Assembly (NCBI GenBank): GCA_964550635.1
Contig: CAZJZV010000005.1
Coordinates: 26,566 to 90,565 of the forward strand
Source of the DNA: RGIG4097 sp964550635
Lineage (GTDB): Bacteria > Bacillota > Clostridia > Christensenellales > CAG-917
Direction of reading: 5' to 3'
Length of the DNA: 64,000 nt
A program made the translations under genes and the position numbers. The notes under the pieces are model-generated. The model was not told the origin of the DNA. It worked only from the letters and a program-made list of their open reading frames with translations, and did no database searches. Shown here one piece after another: positions 16,156 through 25,025 of this stretch (position 1 is its first letter; every line of letters starts with the position of its first letter).

Positions 16156-17433
16156 TTATGCTTTATTCTTGAAAAATTCCGCAAGCACTTCGGCAAGATT
16201 TGCGCCGTTGTGAGCGACGGTCAACACGGGTTTTCCGAGAGCGGTTTGGACTTCGTCGAGAGTGGTGTCGTCAAGGAAAGTCGTGGTGAATTCGCGGAGC
16301 ATATTGTCTGGGATGACGTAGCAATCCGTATCCAGTCCTTTTGCCTGTGCGATTATGTCCGAGCCTACGACCAGTCCCGCCACCGTTACGCTATTGCCGA
16401 AAAAGTCGTTGCGTATGGGTTTGACCGCGATTTCTATTCCGAGTTTTTCTTCCACGCTCTTTTTGAGCGTTTCGAGTATGGGAGCGAATGATACGCCCGT
16501 CACGAAAGTCGCCTTTCCTTTCAAGTTTTCCTTGTTCAGATTTTCGAGAGAAAAGTCGAGATTATCTTCGAAATCCGCGATGAGTCCCACGCCGTTTTCT
16601 ATCTGTCCGAAGTCGCCGTAGTAGGCAAACGACGGGATTTCTCTCTCTGCGATGACGTAGTATTCGTCCGAACACCAACAAAAATATCCGCCGTATTCTT
16701 CGTTGATTTTTTCGACTTCGTCAATCGTTCTTTCCGCTTCCGCCTTGTTGACGGTACGAATGTCCGCAAGTCCGTTTCTATGCCCGGTGAGTCCGACGGG
16801 CACGACCGCTACACTCTCCACTCCCTCGACGGAATGCAAGCCCCTTATGCTCTTGACGAGTTCGTCGCCGTCGTTCATTTCGGGGACTACGACGAGTTGC
16901 GTATGCATCTTTATTCCCGCGTCGCCAAATCTACGCATCATCGAAATCAGATCGCGAGTGTGAGGATTTCTCACCATTTTCACCCTCAAATCGTCGTCGA
17001 ATGCGTGGACGGATATGTAAAGCGGACTGAGATGCAGTCTGATGATACGCTGAATTTCTTCTTCGCTCACGTTGGTCATGGTGACGTAACTTCCGCATAT
17101 GAAACTCATACGATAGTCGTCGTCCTTGACGTAGAGAGTTTTGCGAAGTCCCTTGGGCAGTTGGTCGACAAAACAGAAAACACACTTGTTTCTACAACGG
17201 ATGACGTCGAGTTCCTTATCGAATTCGAGTCCCAACGATTGTCCGTCCTTTTTTGCGATTTTAACGGTATGTTTTTTGCCGTCCCGCTCGACCACCACGT
17301 CGAATTTGCGCTCGTTGTCGAAGTAGAGATAGTCGAGAATATCGATGAACGGATAACCGCCCATTTCAACAATCTCGTCCCCTTCTCTGAGTCCGCACTT
17401 ATGCGCTATATTCGATAATTTCGTAATTTTCAT
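16156..17433 (-). CDS. DUF512 family radical SAM protein with PDZ-like N-terminus, 425 aa
   Basis: An N-terminal PDZ-like region (HKCGLREGDEIVEMGG, 11-26) is followed by C80-x3-C84-x2-C87 (CRNKCVFC), the 4Fe-4S/SAM site of radical SAM enzymes. A C-terminal DUF512 domain has GVSFAPIL, NDFFGNSVTVAGL and a late DD-x-T-L-x-E motif. The reaction of the family is not established. Length is normal. The gene sits between the glycosyltransferase-like gene (stop-start distance one base) and der, with AGGAAAG as ribosome site, so translation is coupled within the rnj-GT-DUF512-der operon. Confidence 0.9.
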   Translation of the reverse strand: MKITKLSNIAHKCGLREGDEIVEMGGYPFIDILDYLYFDNERKFDVVVERDGKKHTVKIAKKDGQSLGLEFDKELDVIRCRNKCVFCFVDQLPKGLRKTLYVKDDDYRMSFICGSYVTMTNVSEEEIQRIIRLHLSPLYISVHAFDDDLRVKMVRNPHTRDLISMMRRFGDAGIKMHTQLVVVPEMNDGDELVKSIRGLHSVEGVESVAVVPVGLTGHRNGLADIRTVNKAEAERTIDEVEKINEEYGGYFCWCSDEYYVIAEREIPSFAYYGDFGQIENGVGLIADFEDNLDFSLENLNKENLKGKATFVTGVSFAPILETLKKSVEEKLGIEIAVKPIRNDFFGNSVTVAGLVVGSDIIAQAKGLDTDCYVIPDNMLREFTTTFLDDTTLDEVQTALGKPVLTVAHNGANLAEVLAEFFKNKA

Positions 17434-17434
17434 T

Positions 17435-18529
17435 TCACTTTCCTATGTAGCTGACAAGGTAGCCCGCGATATTGGATACGCTAGCGGTTTCCACCCACTT
17501 CTCACCCGCGGACACGTAGCTTGCCGCCACGCCCGTTTCGATGAGTCTGTATATCAAGCCTACCACTTCGATATTTTCTTTTGCATTCATGACGAGTCCC
17601 TTTTCAACGAGATACGCTATCTCGCGCAGAGAGTGCGCGCCCTTTGCAAACGTAATGACGGGTTTGCCCAGTTTGAAACATTTGTATATTGTGGACACGT
17701 CGTAGCGAGTGATGACCGCATCGGATGCCGTCAAATATTCGTCGAATTGCTCTTTTTTCTGCAAAATCACGACGTTATTCGCTTTCTCGCTATCCGCTTT
17801 CATACGCAGTGCGGACACCGTCTTTGCATCCGTGCAGTAGACGACGAGATTGATGACTTTGCCTTGGTCGAGAAGAAGGGAAAATAACTCTTCCACTCCG
17901 TCCTTTTTCTCTGCATTCAGGAAAACGGTCATCGTTCTCGGCAACCCCAATTCCTGTTTCATCGCGACGATTTCAAGGGGAGTTTTTCTCGGCACGTCGT
18001 ATGGGAATCCCATTGTCATAACACGTTTCGACGGCACACCCTGCGCCACGAGAGCGGTTTTGACGTCCTGATTTTCCACGATATAGATGCTGTCAAGGTC
18101 GTATGACTGCTTGTCAAGCACGAAATAAGGCATCATATAGACGATTTCCGCATCGAATTCCGTCTTGCGTTTTGCGTCTATCGCACTGAAATAGGCGTAA
18201 GGCGTAGTGGTCAAAACGAGTTCGGGACGGTATCTTTTGACTGCGTTTGCAATCCTATACGCCCTGCCCTTTTTGACCTGCTTATTCTTTCTGCCAAGGT
18301 CTTTCAAGAATGCGAATTTTTCGTTTCTGCCGAGAAATTCCTGATAGTCGTCCCCGAGAGTCATGAGCCTGTCGAGTTTTGACGACTTTGCGGCGGAGCC
18401 GTATTTGTCGTCGCTTATGACCACGACGTTATGCGTGCCGTATTCTTTGATTGCGCGCGAAAGCTCGACGGATGCGCCGCCCTCTTCGTCCCTGCTCGTC
18501 AATATCAAAATAATCGGCTTTCTATGCAT
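17435..18529 (-). CDS. Putative GT-B-fold glycosyltransferase-like protein, 364 aa
   Basis: The start is the ATG at 18529, one base after the TGA of rnj, with GAGGA inside the end of that gene. The N-terminus PIILILTSRDEEGGASVELS and YRPELVLTTTPYAYFSA, and a C-terminal half with ASDAVITRYDVSTIYKCFKLGKPVITFAKGAHSLREIAYLVEKGLVMNA, follow the layout of MurG/diacylglycerol glucosyltransferase-type GT-B enzymes, in which the C-terminal domain binds the sugar nucleotide. The usual acidic sugar-nucleotide ligand is not obvious: ITRYDVST replaces the common sequence around the GGxxT loop. It may bind a nucleotide sugar or be degenerate. Function unproven. Confidence 0.6.
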   Translation of the reverse strand: MHRKPIILILTSRDEEGGASVELSRAIKEYGTHNVVVISDDKYGSAAKSSKLDRLMTLGDDYQEFLGRNEKFAFLKDLGRKNKQVKKGRAYRIANAVKRYRPELVLTTTPYAYFSAIDAKRKTEFDAEIVYMMPYFVLDKQSYDLDSIYIVENQDVKTALVAQGVPSKRVMTMGFPYDVPRKTPLEIVAMKQELGLPRTMTVFLNAEKKDGVEELFSLLLDQGKVINLVVYCTDAKTVSALRMKADSEKANNVVILQKKEQFDEYLTASDAVITRYDVSTIYKCFKLGKPVITFAKGAHSLREIAYLVEKGLVMNAKENIEVVGLIYRLIETGVAASYVSAGEKWVETASVSNIAGYLVSYIGK

Positions 18530-18530
18530 A

Positions 18531-20165
18531 TCAGTCCTCAACCAAAATTGGCATTATTATCGGGAATTGTCTGTCGCGATAGAAAAGTTTTCTTATCGCT
18601 TTTTTGACTGCAACCGTCGCTTCGACGACGTTATCGCCGTCAAATTCGGTGTTTGCCACCGCGTTTTTGGTCGCGTAAATTATATCCGTATATCTCTCGT
18701 CTGTCAGGCTCAAACCCCTTGCGATGACGTCCACGTCCCCGGAGATTTTGCCCTTTCTCACGTTGATTGCGCCGAGCACGACGATCACGCCGTATTCGGA
18801 AAGAGATCTGCGATCTCTCACGACCGCATTGCCGTCTTCGAGAATATCGCCGTCAACGTACACGTTGCCCGCAGGCACGTTTGAATGTTGTTTCAGGCTG
18901 TTTGCGTTCACTCCCCACACTTCGCCGACGTTTGGAATGACCGCGTTTTTGGGTTGCACGCATATGCTCTTCGCGATTTGCGCGTGCTTGAATTGATGAC
19001 GATATTCGCCGTGCACCGGCATGAAAAACTTCGGGCGCACGAGATTGAGCATGGTTTTGAGTTCTTCTTCGTATGCGTGTCCGGATACGTGTACGTCGTT
19101 CATACTGTCGTACACCACGTTCGCGCCTTGACGGAACAAGTTGTTGATGACTTCGTACACCGACTTTTCGTTGCCGGGAATGGGAGTCGACGACAACACG
19201 ACGACGTCTTTTTCACCAAGGGACAATCCCTTGCCGAAGTCGTCTTTCGACAGTTTTGATAGCGCACTGTCGGGTTCGCCTTGCGTACCCGTCGCAATCA
19301 CGACCACTCTTTCGGGGGGAAGGTTGGAGATATTCTCCACGATGACGCCCTTTGGCACTTTGAGTTCGCCGACTTTGGACGCGACGTCCACGATACCTTT
19401 CATACTTCTGCCCGCGAGCAAGACTTTGCGATTGTATTTTTCCGCGAGCCAGAGTATCTGTTGCACCCTATAGTTGCTCGAAGCAAAACATGCCACGACA
19501 ATCCTTTTCGTAGGATTTGAAATGAATATATTTTCAAGTCCCTGTCCCACCACTCTTTCGGAAGTCGAGAAACCCGCGCGTTCTACGTTCGTGCTTTCGC
19601 CGAGCATAAGCATAACGCCCTTTGCGCCTATTTCCGCGATACGTTGAAGGTCGGTTTTCTTGTTGTCGATAGGACTGTTGTCGATTTTGAAATCGCCCGT
19701 CACGAATATCACGCCTAGAGGCGTGGTTATGGACAACGCGCACGCGCCCGCCATCGAGTGAGCCACTTTGATAAACTCGACTTTGAAACAACCGAGTTTG
19801 ACGGTATCCCCTTCTTTGACTTCTTTGAGGTTTGCGGATACGCATCTATCCGAGAGTTTGCGACCGAGCATACCGAGAGTGAGTGCGGTGCCGTAGATTG
19901 GCACTTTCAACTCGTCCGCATAGTACGGTATTGCGCCGATATGGTCCTCGTGTCCGTGGGTGAGGACGATTCCTTTGAGTTTGTGTATATTCTCACGGAT
20001 ATAGGTTATATCCGGAATGATTGCGTCGATACCCGGACTGTCGTCCCGCGGAAATTCCACACCGCAATCAACGATGATAATGTCGTCGTCAAATTCAATG
20101 GCGGTCATATTCTTACCAATTTCACCGACACCGCCGAGGAAGACGACTCTAACGCTTTTTGCCAT
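18531..20165 (-). CDS. rnj: Ribonuclease J, 544 aa
   Basis: Metallo-beta-lactamase/beta-CASP endo- and 5'-3' exoribonuclease that matures and degrades mRNA in Firmicutes. Zinc motif HGHEDH is at 70-75, with downstream H in VAHSMAGA and D in VTGDFKID. The beta-CASP core (ACFASSNYRVQQI, GTQGEPDSAL) and the conserved HVSGHA and MPVHGEYRH motifs follow. A C-terminal domain of about 110 residues is as usual. The start follows AAGGAG. It is the first gene of a four-gene operon behind a strong sigma-A promoter at 20222-20250. Confidence 0.96.
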   Translation of the reverse strand: MAKSVRVVFLGGVGEIGKNMTAIEFDDDIIIVDCGVEFPRDDSPGIDAIIPDITYIRENIHKLKGIVLTHGHEDHIGAIPYYADELKVPIYGTALTLGMLGRKLSDRCVSANLKEVKEGDTVKLGCFKVEFIKVAHSMAGACALSITTPLGVIFVTGDFKIDNSPIDNKKTDLQRIAEIGAKGVMLMLGESTNVERAGFSTSERVVGQGLENIFISNPTKRIVVACFASSNYRVQQILWLAEKYNRKVLLAGRSMKGIVDVASKVGELKVPKGVIVENISNLPPERVVVIATGTQGEPDSALSKLSKDDFGKGLSLGEKDVVVLSSTPIPGNEKSVYEVINNLFRQGANVVYDSMNDVHVSGHAYEEELKTMLNLVRPKFFMPVHGEYRHQFKHAQIAKSICVQPKNAVIPNVGEVWGVNANSLKQHSNVPAGNVYVDGDILEDGNAVVRDRRSLSEYGVIVVLGAINVRKGKISGDVDVIARGLSLTDERYTDIIYATKNAVANTEFDGDNVVEATVAVKKAIRKLFYRDRQFPIIMPILVED

Positions 20166-20221
20166 ATATTACTCCTTTATAAGAAAAGCGCATACGCGCT
20201 TATATAATTCAAGATTAAATG

Positions 20222-20250
20222 ATTATAACACAATATAGTCAAACTTGCAA
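20222..20250 (-). promoter_or_regulatory. Promoter of the rnj operon
   Basis: TTGCAA, 17-base spacer, TATAAT with an extended -10 TG, on the minus strand, about 50 bases before the rnj start. Confidence 0.7.
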
Positions 20251-20405
20251 CTACGAATAGAATTACTCTCCGTCTTTTTTGTCGAAAGGTGAGATTTTTT
20301 GCCTATCCCCCGCCCGCCCTTTCAAAACTCAAACCGAAATCAAAACAACGCAAAAATCGCCGCCACAAGAGCGACGACCGCATAAATCGGCATTCTAACC
20401 GCGTA

Positions 20406-21110
20406 TTATCTGTTGATAACCGTTGCGATACGTTTCAAAGTGGAAGTCATCGACGGGGTGAAATTGGTGTTTTCGACGATGATTTCGGACGGCTTTTCAC
20501 TGATTATCGCACTTATCATATTCAATTCGTTTTCCTGATAAAGCGGTAGAATTTCAACGGGTGCCCTTCTCGACAGGTTGTAGAGCTTCCCGCCGATGAC
20601 TGCTAGCCTGCTTTTCACCCCTTCGGTTGCGGTGATGAAAGACGCGACGTCGAAGACGTCCTTATCGTTTCCGTCAAGCAGTTTTTCGGCAAGAAGCGCA
20701 AGCTCTTCCCAATTCTCCACCACTCCGCTCATTCTGAAATTGTAGAGTCCGTCCACGTTGAAATCCGCGGTTTCAGACAGTGCTTTTCTGAATAAATTGC
20801 TCTCGTAAACCCTGTCGAAATGCACGAGAGAACTGATGAGCGCACAGTTTGAATGAGTCATCTCACGCGAGTGCAATTTGTCAAGGAAAAAGCGAAGTTT
20901 GATATAGGTCAAAACCACCGTTTCGACTATATCAGTTACCTTTTCTTCCACCTCGTTTGAAACTTCGCAAATGGATGCGACGTAAACCCACAATCTATCA
21001 TTACTTTCTTCAACCGCGTAAGACATATTTTTAATATCGCGGACGTTTGAAACGATGAAATCGCTTTCCTTGTCAAAACTTTTGTCGATGCTGATAACGT
21101 TGGACCACAT
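20406..21110 (-). CDS. Probable YtxC-like sporulation-associated protein, 234 aa
   Basis: Soluble, mostly helical protein without signal peptide or catalytic motif. The middle part, with helices around residues 58-85 (VEEKVTDIVETVVLTYIK) and FNVDGLYNFRMSGVVENW at about 127-144, resembles the INLEGF-x-x-FR-x-x-x-Y pattern of the YtxC family (PF08812). The ending, ENELNMISAIISEKPSEIIVEN, fits the short beta strands at the end of that family. The match is from memory and only partial, so the name is tentative; the presence of spoIVA shows the host sporulates. AGGGGT precedes the ATG at 21110. The gene appears monocistronic. Confidence 0.5.
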   Translation of the reverse strand: MWSNVISIDKSFDKESDFIVSNVRDIKNMSYAVEESNDRLWVYVASICEVSNEVEEKVTDIVETVVLTYIKLRFFLDKLHSREMTHSNCALISSLVHFDRVYESNLFRKALSETADFNVDGLYNFRMSGVVENWEELALLAEKLLDGNDKDVFDVASFITATEGVKSRLAVIGGKLYNLSRRAPVEILPLYQENELNMISAIISEKPSEIIVENTNFTPSMTSTLKRIATVINR

Positions 21111-21211
21111 ACCCCTATTTTATGCAAAGCGCGAAGATTTATAATCAACAAAATTTATGGAAGATTTTTCCGCATTCTAACGGCATATATCGACGATTTT
21201 CGACAATAATA

Positions 21212-21246
21212 AAATCCGCGAAATCAATCACTGATTCCGCGGATTT
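21212..21246 (-). terminator. Terminator of the ECF sigma/anti-sigma operon
   Basis: Inverted repeat AAATCCGCG ... CGCGGATTT with inner AATCA/TGATT pairing, followed by TTATTATTG on the minus strand, 14 bases after the stop at 21260. Confidence 0.7.
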
Positions 21247-21259
21247 CGTCATAGGTTTT

Positions 21260-21814
21260 TCAGTCTTTCACGTTGATTTTTAACACTTCTCCGTCGCGGG
21301 TGTCAATCTCGACTCTGTATCTTCCGCTCTCCGTTTCAAAGGTGTATTTATATGTATAATAACTCTCTTCGATAGGCACTTCGTAGTTGAAATCCTTGTC
21401 AACGTCAACGCATTCGATTTCGTCCGTCCCAACAACGTATCCTTTGCCCGCAAGGAAGTCAGTGAGTGCGTTTTTCGCAATCTCTTGTCCTTCATTTTCA
21501 GTGTAGACGATTTGGTCGTTTGCGTATGTTGCCGCCGAGCCGAAAACTCCGCCGAGCACCGCCGCTATGATGAGTAGCGCAACGATGATTGACGCAACAA
21601 CCGCAATCAAAACCTTGATTCTAAACACCTTTTTTGCCTTTTTGACTTCTTCCTTGTCAAGTTCGCTGACGGGTGCGGGAGTGACCGTCAAACCCTCGTC
21701 GTCAAACAGGGACGAAAGTGCTTTCGCCTTTGCGATTTCGTCGCGCACGAGTTCGATTTCTTCGGGTGTTGCGGTGCCTTCTCTATAGTGATTGAAAGCC
21801 TCGTCGAAATTCAT
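21260..21814 (-). CDS. Probable anti-sigma factor with PepSY-like extracellular domain, 184 aa
   Basis: Topology: N-terminal cytoplasmic part of about 65 residues (MNFDEAFNHYREGTATPEE, the compact helical type seen in anti-sigma proteins), one TM helix at about 68-92, and an outside domain of about 90 residues. The outer domain ends with SGRYRVEIDTRDGEVLKINV, a PepSY-like pattern in which a substrate-facing beta sheet ends in a D-x-x-x-G-E-V strand. The ATG overlaps the stop of the ECF sigma gene by four bases, so the two are translationally coupled; sigma/anti-sigma pairing is the usual reason. No zinc-binding H-x3-C-x2-C motif is seen. Confidence 0.65.
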   Translation of the reverse strand: MNFDEAFNHYREGTATPEEIELVRDEIAKAKALSSLFDDEGLTVTPAPVSELDKEEVKKAKKVFRIKVLIAVVASIIVALLIIAAVLGGVFGSAATYANDQIVYTENEGQEIAKNALTDFLAGKGYVVGTDEIECVDVDKDFNYEVPIEESYYTYKYTFETESGRYRVEIDTRDGEVLKINVKD

Positions 21815-22302
21815 ATGCTTTCCTCCAAAATTTCCTTCAATTTTGCTCTTGCTCTGAACAGAGTAACTTTCACGTTTTCGGCACTCTGTTCCGTTATTTT
21901 CGCTATTTCGCTGACGGATAAGCCCTCGAAATAATAGAGTATCACACTTTCTTTATAAGACGGTTTGATGAGAGATAGCGCGCGGTATAACGCCCTATAT
22001 TCTTCCTTTTTGATGAGAGAGGACGCGGGGTCTTCCCCACCGCTCATAACCGCAAGCACTTCTTCTCCCGCTACGGTGTATTTTTTGTCCTTGCGTATTC
22101 TGTCGATAAGGCAGTTTCTGCACACCTTAAGGAGCCAATATTTGAAGCCGTCTTTTTCTTCGTCGATAGTCACGAAAGCCTTGTAGAATGCGTCCGCCAC
22201 CAAATCTTCCGCAAGCGATTCATCGCGACACATAGACAAAACGTAGAGTTTTGCCTCGTTGTAGTATTTGCGGAAAAGATTTTCAAACGCTTCCTTTTTC
22301 AT
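21811..22302 (-). CDS. ECF-type RNA polymerase sigma factor, 163 aa
   Basis: Region 2 (about 1-70) contains LFRKYYNEAKLYVLSMC, D-E-S-LAEDLVADAFYKAF and the -10-contacting FKYWLLKVCRNCLIDRIRK. Region 4 (about 105-160) has the helix-turn-helix YKESVILYYFEGLSVSEIA and VKVTLFRARAKLKE. The ATG at 22302 is the first suitable start. A good ribosome site, GAGGAG, lies about 23 bases upstream of it with no standard start codon at normal distance, so an unusual start slightly upstream remains possible. It is transcribed from an extended -10 promoter and coupled to its anti-sigma gene. Targets are unknown. Confidence 0.85.
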   Translation of the reverse strand: MKKEAFENLFRKYYNEAKLYVLSMCRDESLAEDLVADAFYKAFVTIDEEKDGFKYWLLKVCRNCLIDRIRKDKKYTVAGEEVLAVMSGGEDPASSLIKKEEYRALYRALSLIKPSYKESVILYYFEGLSVSEIAKITEQSAENVKVTLFRARAKLKEILEESI

Positions 22303-22345
22303 CTCGTCACTAAATATACGGATTTCTCCTCGATTGGTTACTAAA

Positions 22346-22373
22346 ATTATACCACGTTTTGAAAATACGGCAA
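22346..22373 (-). promoter_or_regulatory. Promoter of the ECF sigma operon
   Basis: TTGCCG, 16-base spacer, TATAAT with TG one base before, on the minus strand. It looks sigma-A-dependent, so autoregulation is not evident. Confidence 0.6.
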
Positions 22374-22444
22374 CAAAATTTACGGATAGTGTTCGTTTTC
22401 CGTCGAAATCGCCGTTTTGACGCACTAAACATTCTCGAAAACAC

Positions 22445-22473
22445 TTGAAATGAGTCTAATCATATGCTATATT
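22445..22473 (+). promoter_or_regulatory. Promoter of the GH3 gene, followed by a leader hairpin
   Basis: TTGAAA, 17-base spacer, TATATT with extended -10 TG. A perfect small hairpin ACGGGC-TTT-GCCCGT at 22519-22533 sits just before the ribosome site GGAGAAA; it has no T run. Confidence 0.6.
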
Positions 22474-22551
22474 TATTAAAGGTATATACGGCGCAACACG
22501 CGCACGTATGCCTAAATACACGGGCTTTGCCCGTACCTATGGAGAAATCGT

Positions 22552-24993
22552 ATGGAAGAAAAAGATTTTGTCGCTATTCTCAAACAAATGACTCTCGAAG
22601 AGAAAGCGTCCCTTTGCTCCGGTGAAACTTTCTGGAGAACAAAAGCAGTAGATAGATTAGGAATCCCTTCCGTTTGGATGACCGACGGCCCCAACGGACT
22701 CAGAAAAGAAAAACAAGGTGCAGGCACCAACATCATGAAACCTGCAGAAACCGCAACTTGCTTCCCGACCGCAGTCACCGCTGCGTCTTCTTGGGACGTT
22801 GAAATTCTCGAAGAAATGGGCAAAGCAATCGCGGAAGAAGCGAAAGCACTCGGCGTATCCACCGTCTTGGGACCGGGCATCAATATCAAACGCTCCCCTC
22901 TCTGCGGTAGAAACTTCGAATATATGTCCGAAGATCCCTTCCTTGCGGGCAACCTTGCAACCGCATACGTGAACGGCGTTCAAAAAGAAGGCGTAGGCGT
23001 TTCGGTCAAGCACTTCTGCGCGAACAACCAAGAACACCTGCGTATGAGCATCGATACCATCGTCGACGAACGCGCACTCAGAGAAATCTATCTCACCGCG
23101 TTTGAGACCGTAATCAAAAACGCTCAACCCGCCACGGTTATGAGTTCGTACAACTGCCTTGCAGGCACCCATATGTCCGACCATAAACGTATGCTCAACG
23201 ATATTCTCCGCGAAGAATGGGGATTCAAAGGTATCGTCGTCAGCGACTGGGGCGGAATGAACAACCGCGTCGAATCCGTCAAAGCAGGCAACGACCTTGA
23301 AATGCCCGGCAATAAGGGTATGAACGACCGCCGTATCGTCAAAGCGGTCAAAGACGGCACTCTCTCCGAAGAAGACCTTGACAGAGTCGTGCTCCGTCTC
23401 ATTAAATTCGCATTCAACGCAAAGGCGAGCGAAGTCGCGGGCGCAGATCAAAAACTCGACGCACACCACGAAGTTTCAAGACGTATCGCTGAAGCGGGCG
23501 CAGTCCTTCTCAAAAACGACGGCAACGCACTCCCCCTTCGTCACGAACAAAATATCGCAGTCATCGGCTCTCTCGCGAAGAATCTCCGCTACCAAGGCAG
23601 TGGTTCGAGCCATATCAATCCCCCCAAGACCGTTTCCTTCTACGAAGCGATGCAAGCAAACGGACAAAAGTTCGAATATGCGGAAGGCTACACCTTGAAG
23701 GGCGACGGCTACAAAGAAAAACTCATCAAACAAGCGTGCGAAGTCGCAAAAGGTAAGGATGCAGTCCTTGTGTTCATCGGACTCACGGACTCCTACGAAA
23801 GCGAAGGTTTCGACCGCAAACATATCAATCTTCCCGAATCTCACAATATTCTCGTGCAAGAACTTGCCAAAGTCAACGACAATATCATCGTCGTGCTTTC
23901 GGGCGGTTCACCCGTCAAGGTTTCCAAGTGGGAAGCGCAAGCAAAAGCAATCCTCAATCTCTATCTCGGCGGACAAGCGGCGGGCGAAGCGGCGTACAAT
24001 CTCATATACGGCAAAGTCAACCCCAGCGGTAAACTTGCAGAAACCTTCCCCTTCCGCAACCACGACAATATCTCTTCGAGATATTTCCCCATGGGACCCC
24101 GCTCCGTCGAATACCGCGAAAGCGTTTACGTCGGCTACCGCTACTTCGACTCCGCGGAAAAGAAAGTGCAATACCCCTTCGGTCACGGTCTCAGCTACAC
24201 GACCTTCGAATATAGCGACCTTGCGTTGTCCGCAAAACAAATCAACGAAGGCGAAGAACTCGTCGCAACCTTCAAGATTAAGAATACGGGTAGCGTAGCG
24301 GGCGCAGAAGTCGCGGAACTCTACGTGAGCGACGTCGAAAGCAGTATCTTCCGCCCGAAGAAAGAACTCAAAGGCTTCAAGAAAGTTTTCCTGAACCCCG
24401 GCGAAGAGAGAGAAGTTTCCATTTCTCTTGGCAGTCGCGCGTTCAGCTACTACAACGTTCTCATCAAGGATTGGCACGTCGAAAGCGGTGAATTCCGCAT
24501 TCTAATCGGTTCTTCTTCTCGCGACATCCGTCTTGAAGCAAGCGTGAACGTCATTTCCGCGAACCCCGACGCACCCATCCCCAACTATCACGAAGTCGCT
24601 CCTTACTACTACGATCTCACCGAAGAAGTCGAACAAAAGAAACGTATCCCCGCGGAACAATTCGCGGCACTCTACGGCGCGACTCTCGTCGAGAATACCC
24701 CCTACGTCAAAGGCGAATTGACCATCGACAACAGTGTCGAACAATGCGCTTGCACGGGCGTTGGCAAATTCCTTTACAAAGTTCTCGTGTTCGGTAGCAA
24801 ACTCGTCGCAATCGGCACCGAAAACCCCGATATGATCACGCAATCGGTCAAAGATATGCCCTTGCGTAGTTTCAGTGGTTTCACGGGCGGTCTTGTGTCG
24901 CAAATGTCCGTTGACGGCATAGTCGATATGTGCAACGGAACGAAAGGCGGATTCAAAAAGTTCTGCCAAGGCTTCAGAAAAAAGAATAGATAA
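22552..24993 (+). CDS. Glycoside hydrolase family 3 beta-glucosidase, 813 aa
   Basis: Retaining exo-beta-glycosidase, likely cytoplasmic since no signal peptide is present. The N-terminal (beta/alpha)8 domain has WMTDGPNGLR, GPGINIKRSPLCGRNFEY, VKHFCANNQE and the nucleophile D232 in VVSDWGG. The alpha/beta sandwich domain has the conserved GSGSSH loop and the general acid region around LTDSYESEGFDR. A fibronectin-III-like domain begins around residue 565 (ELVATFKIKNTGSVAGAEVAELYV). A tail of about 130 residues (680-813) extends beyond the usual end and contains no motif I know. Substrate (gluco-, xylo- or galacto-) cannot be decided. A YitT gene starts 32 bases downstream and may be co-transcribed. 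Confidence 0.93.
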   Translation: MEEKDFVAILKQMTLEEKASLCSGETFWRTKAVDRLGIPSVWMTDGPNGLRKEKQGAGTNIMKPAETATCFPTAVTAASSWDVEILEEMGKAIAEEAKALGVSTVLGPGINIKRSPLCGRNFEYMSEDPFLAGNLATAYVNGVQKEGVGVSVKHFCANNQEHLRMSIDTIVDERALREIYLTAFETVIKNAQPATVMSSYNCLAGTHMSDHKRMLNDILREEWGFKGIVVSDWGGMNNRVESVKAGNDLEMPGNKGMNDRRIVKAVKDGTLSEEDLDRVVLRLIKFAFNAKASEVAGADQKLDAHHEVSRRIAEAGAVLLKNDGNALPLRHEQNIAVIGSLAKNLRYQGSGSSHINPPKTVSFYEAMQANGQKFEYAEGYTLKGDGYKEKLIKQACEVAKGKDAVLVFIGLTDSYESEGFDRKHINLPESHNILVQELAKVNDNIIVVLSGGSPVKVSKWEAQAKAILNLYLGGQAAGEAAYNLIYGKVNPSGKLAETFPFRNHDNISSRYFPMGPRSVEYRESVYVGYRYFDSAEKKVQYPFGHGLSYTTFEYSDLALSAKQINEGEELVATFKIKNTGSVAGAEVAELYVSDVESSIFRPKKELKGFKKVFLNPGEEREVSISLGSRAFSYYNVLIKDWHVESGEFRILIGSSSRDIRLEASVNVISANPDAPIPNYHEVAPYYYDLTEEVEQKKRIPAEQFAALYGATLVENTPYVKGELTIDNSVEQCACTGVGKFLYKVLVFGSKLVAIGTENPDMITQSVKDMPLRSFSGFTGGLVSQMSVDGIVDMCNGTKGGFKKFCQGFRKKNR

Positions 24994-25025
24994 AAGACAC
25001 TTTTGTGCCGTTAGATAGCGGAAAT

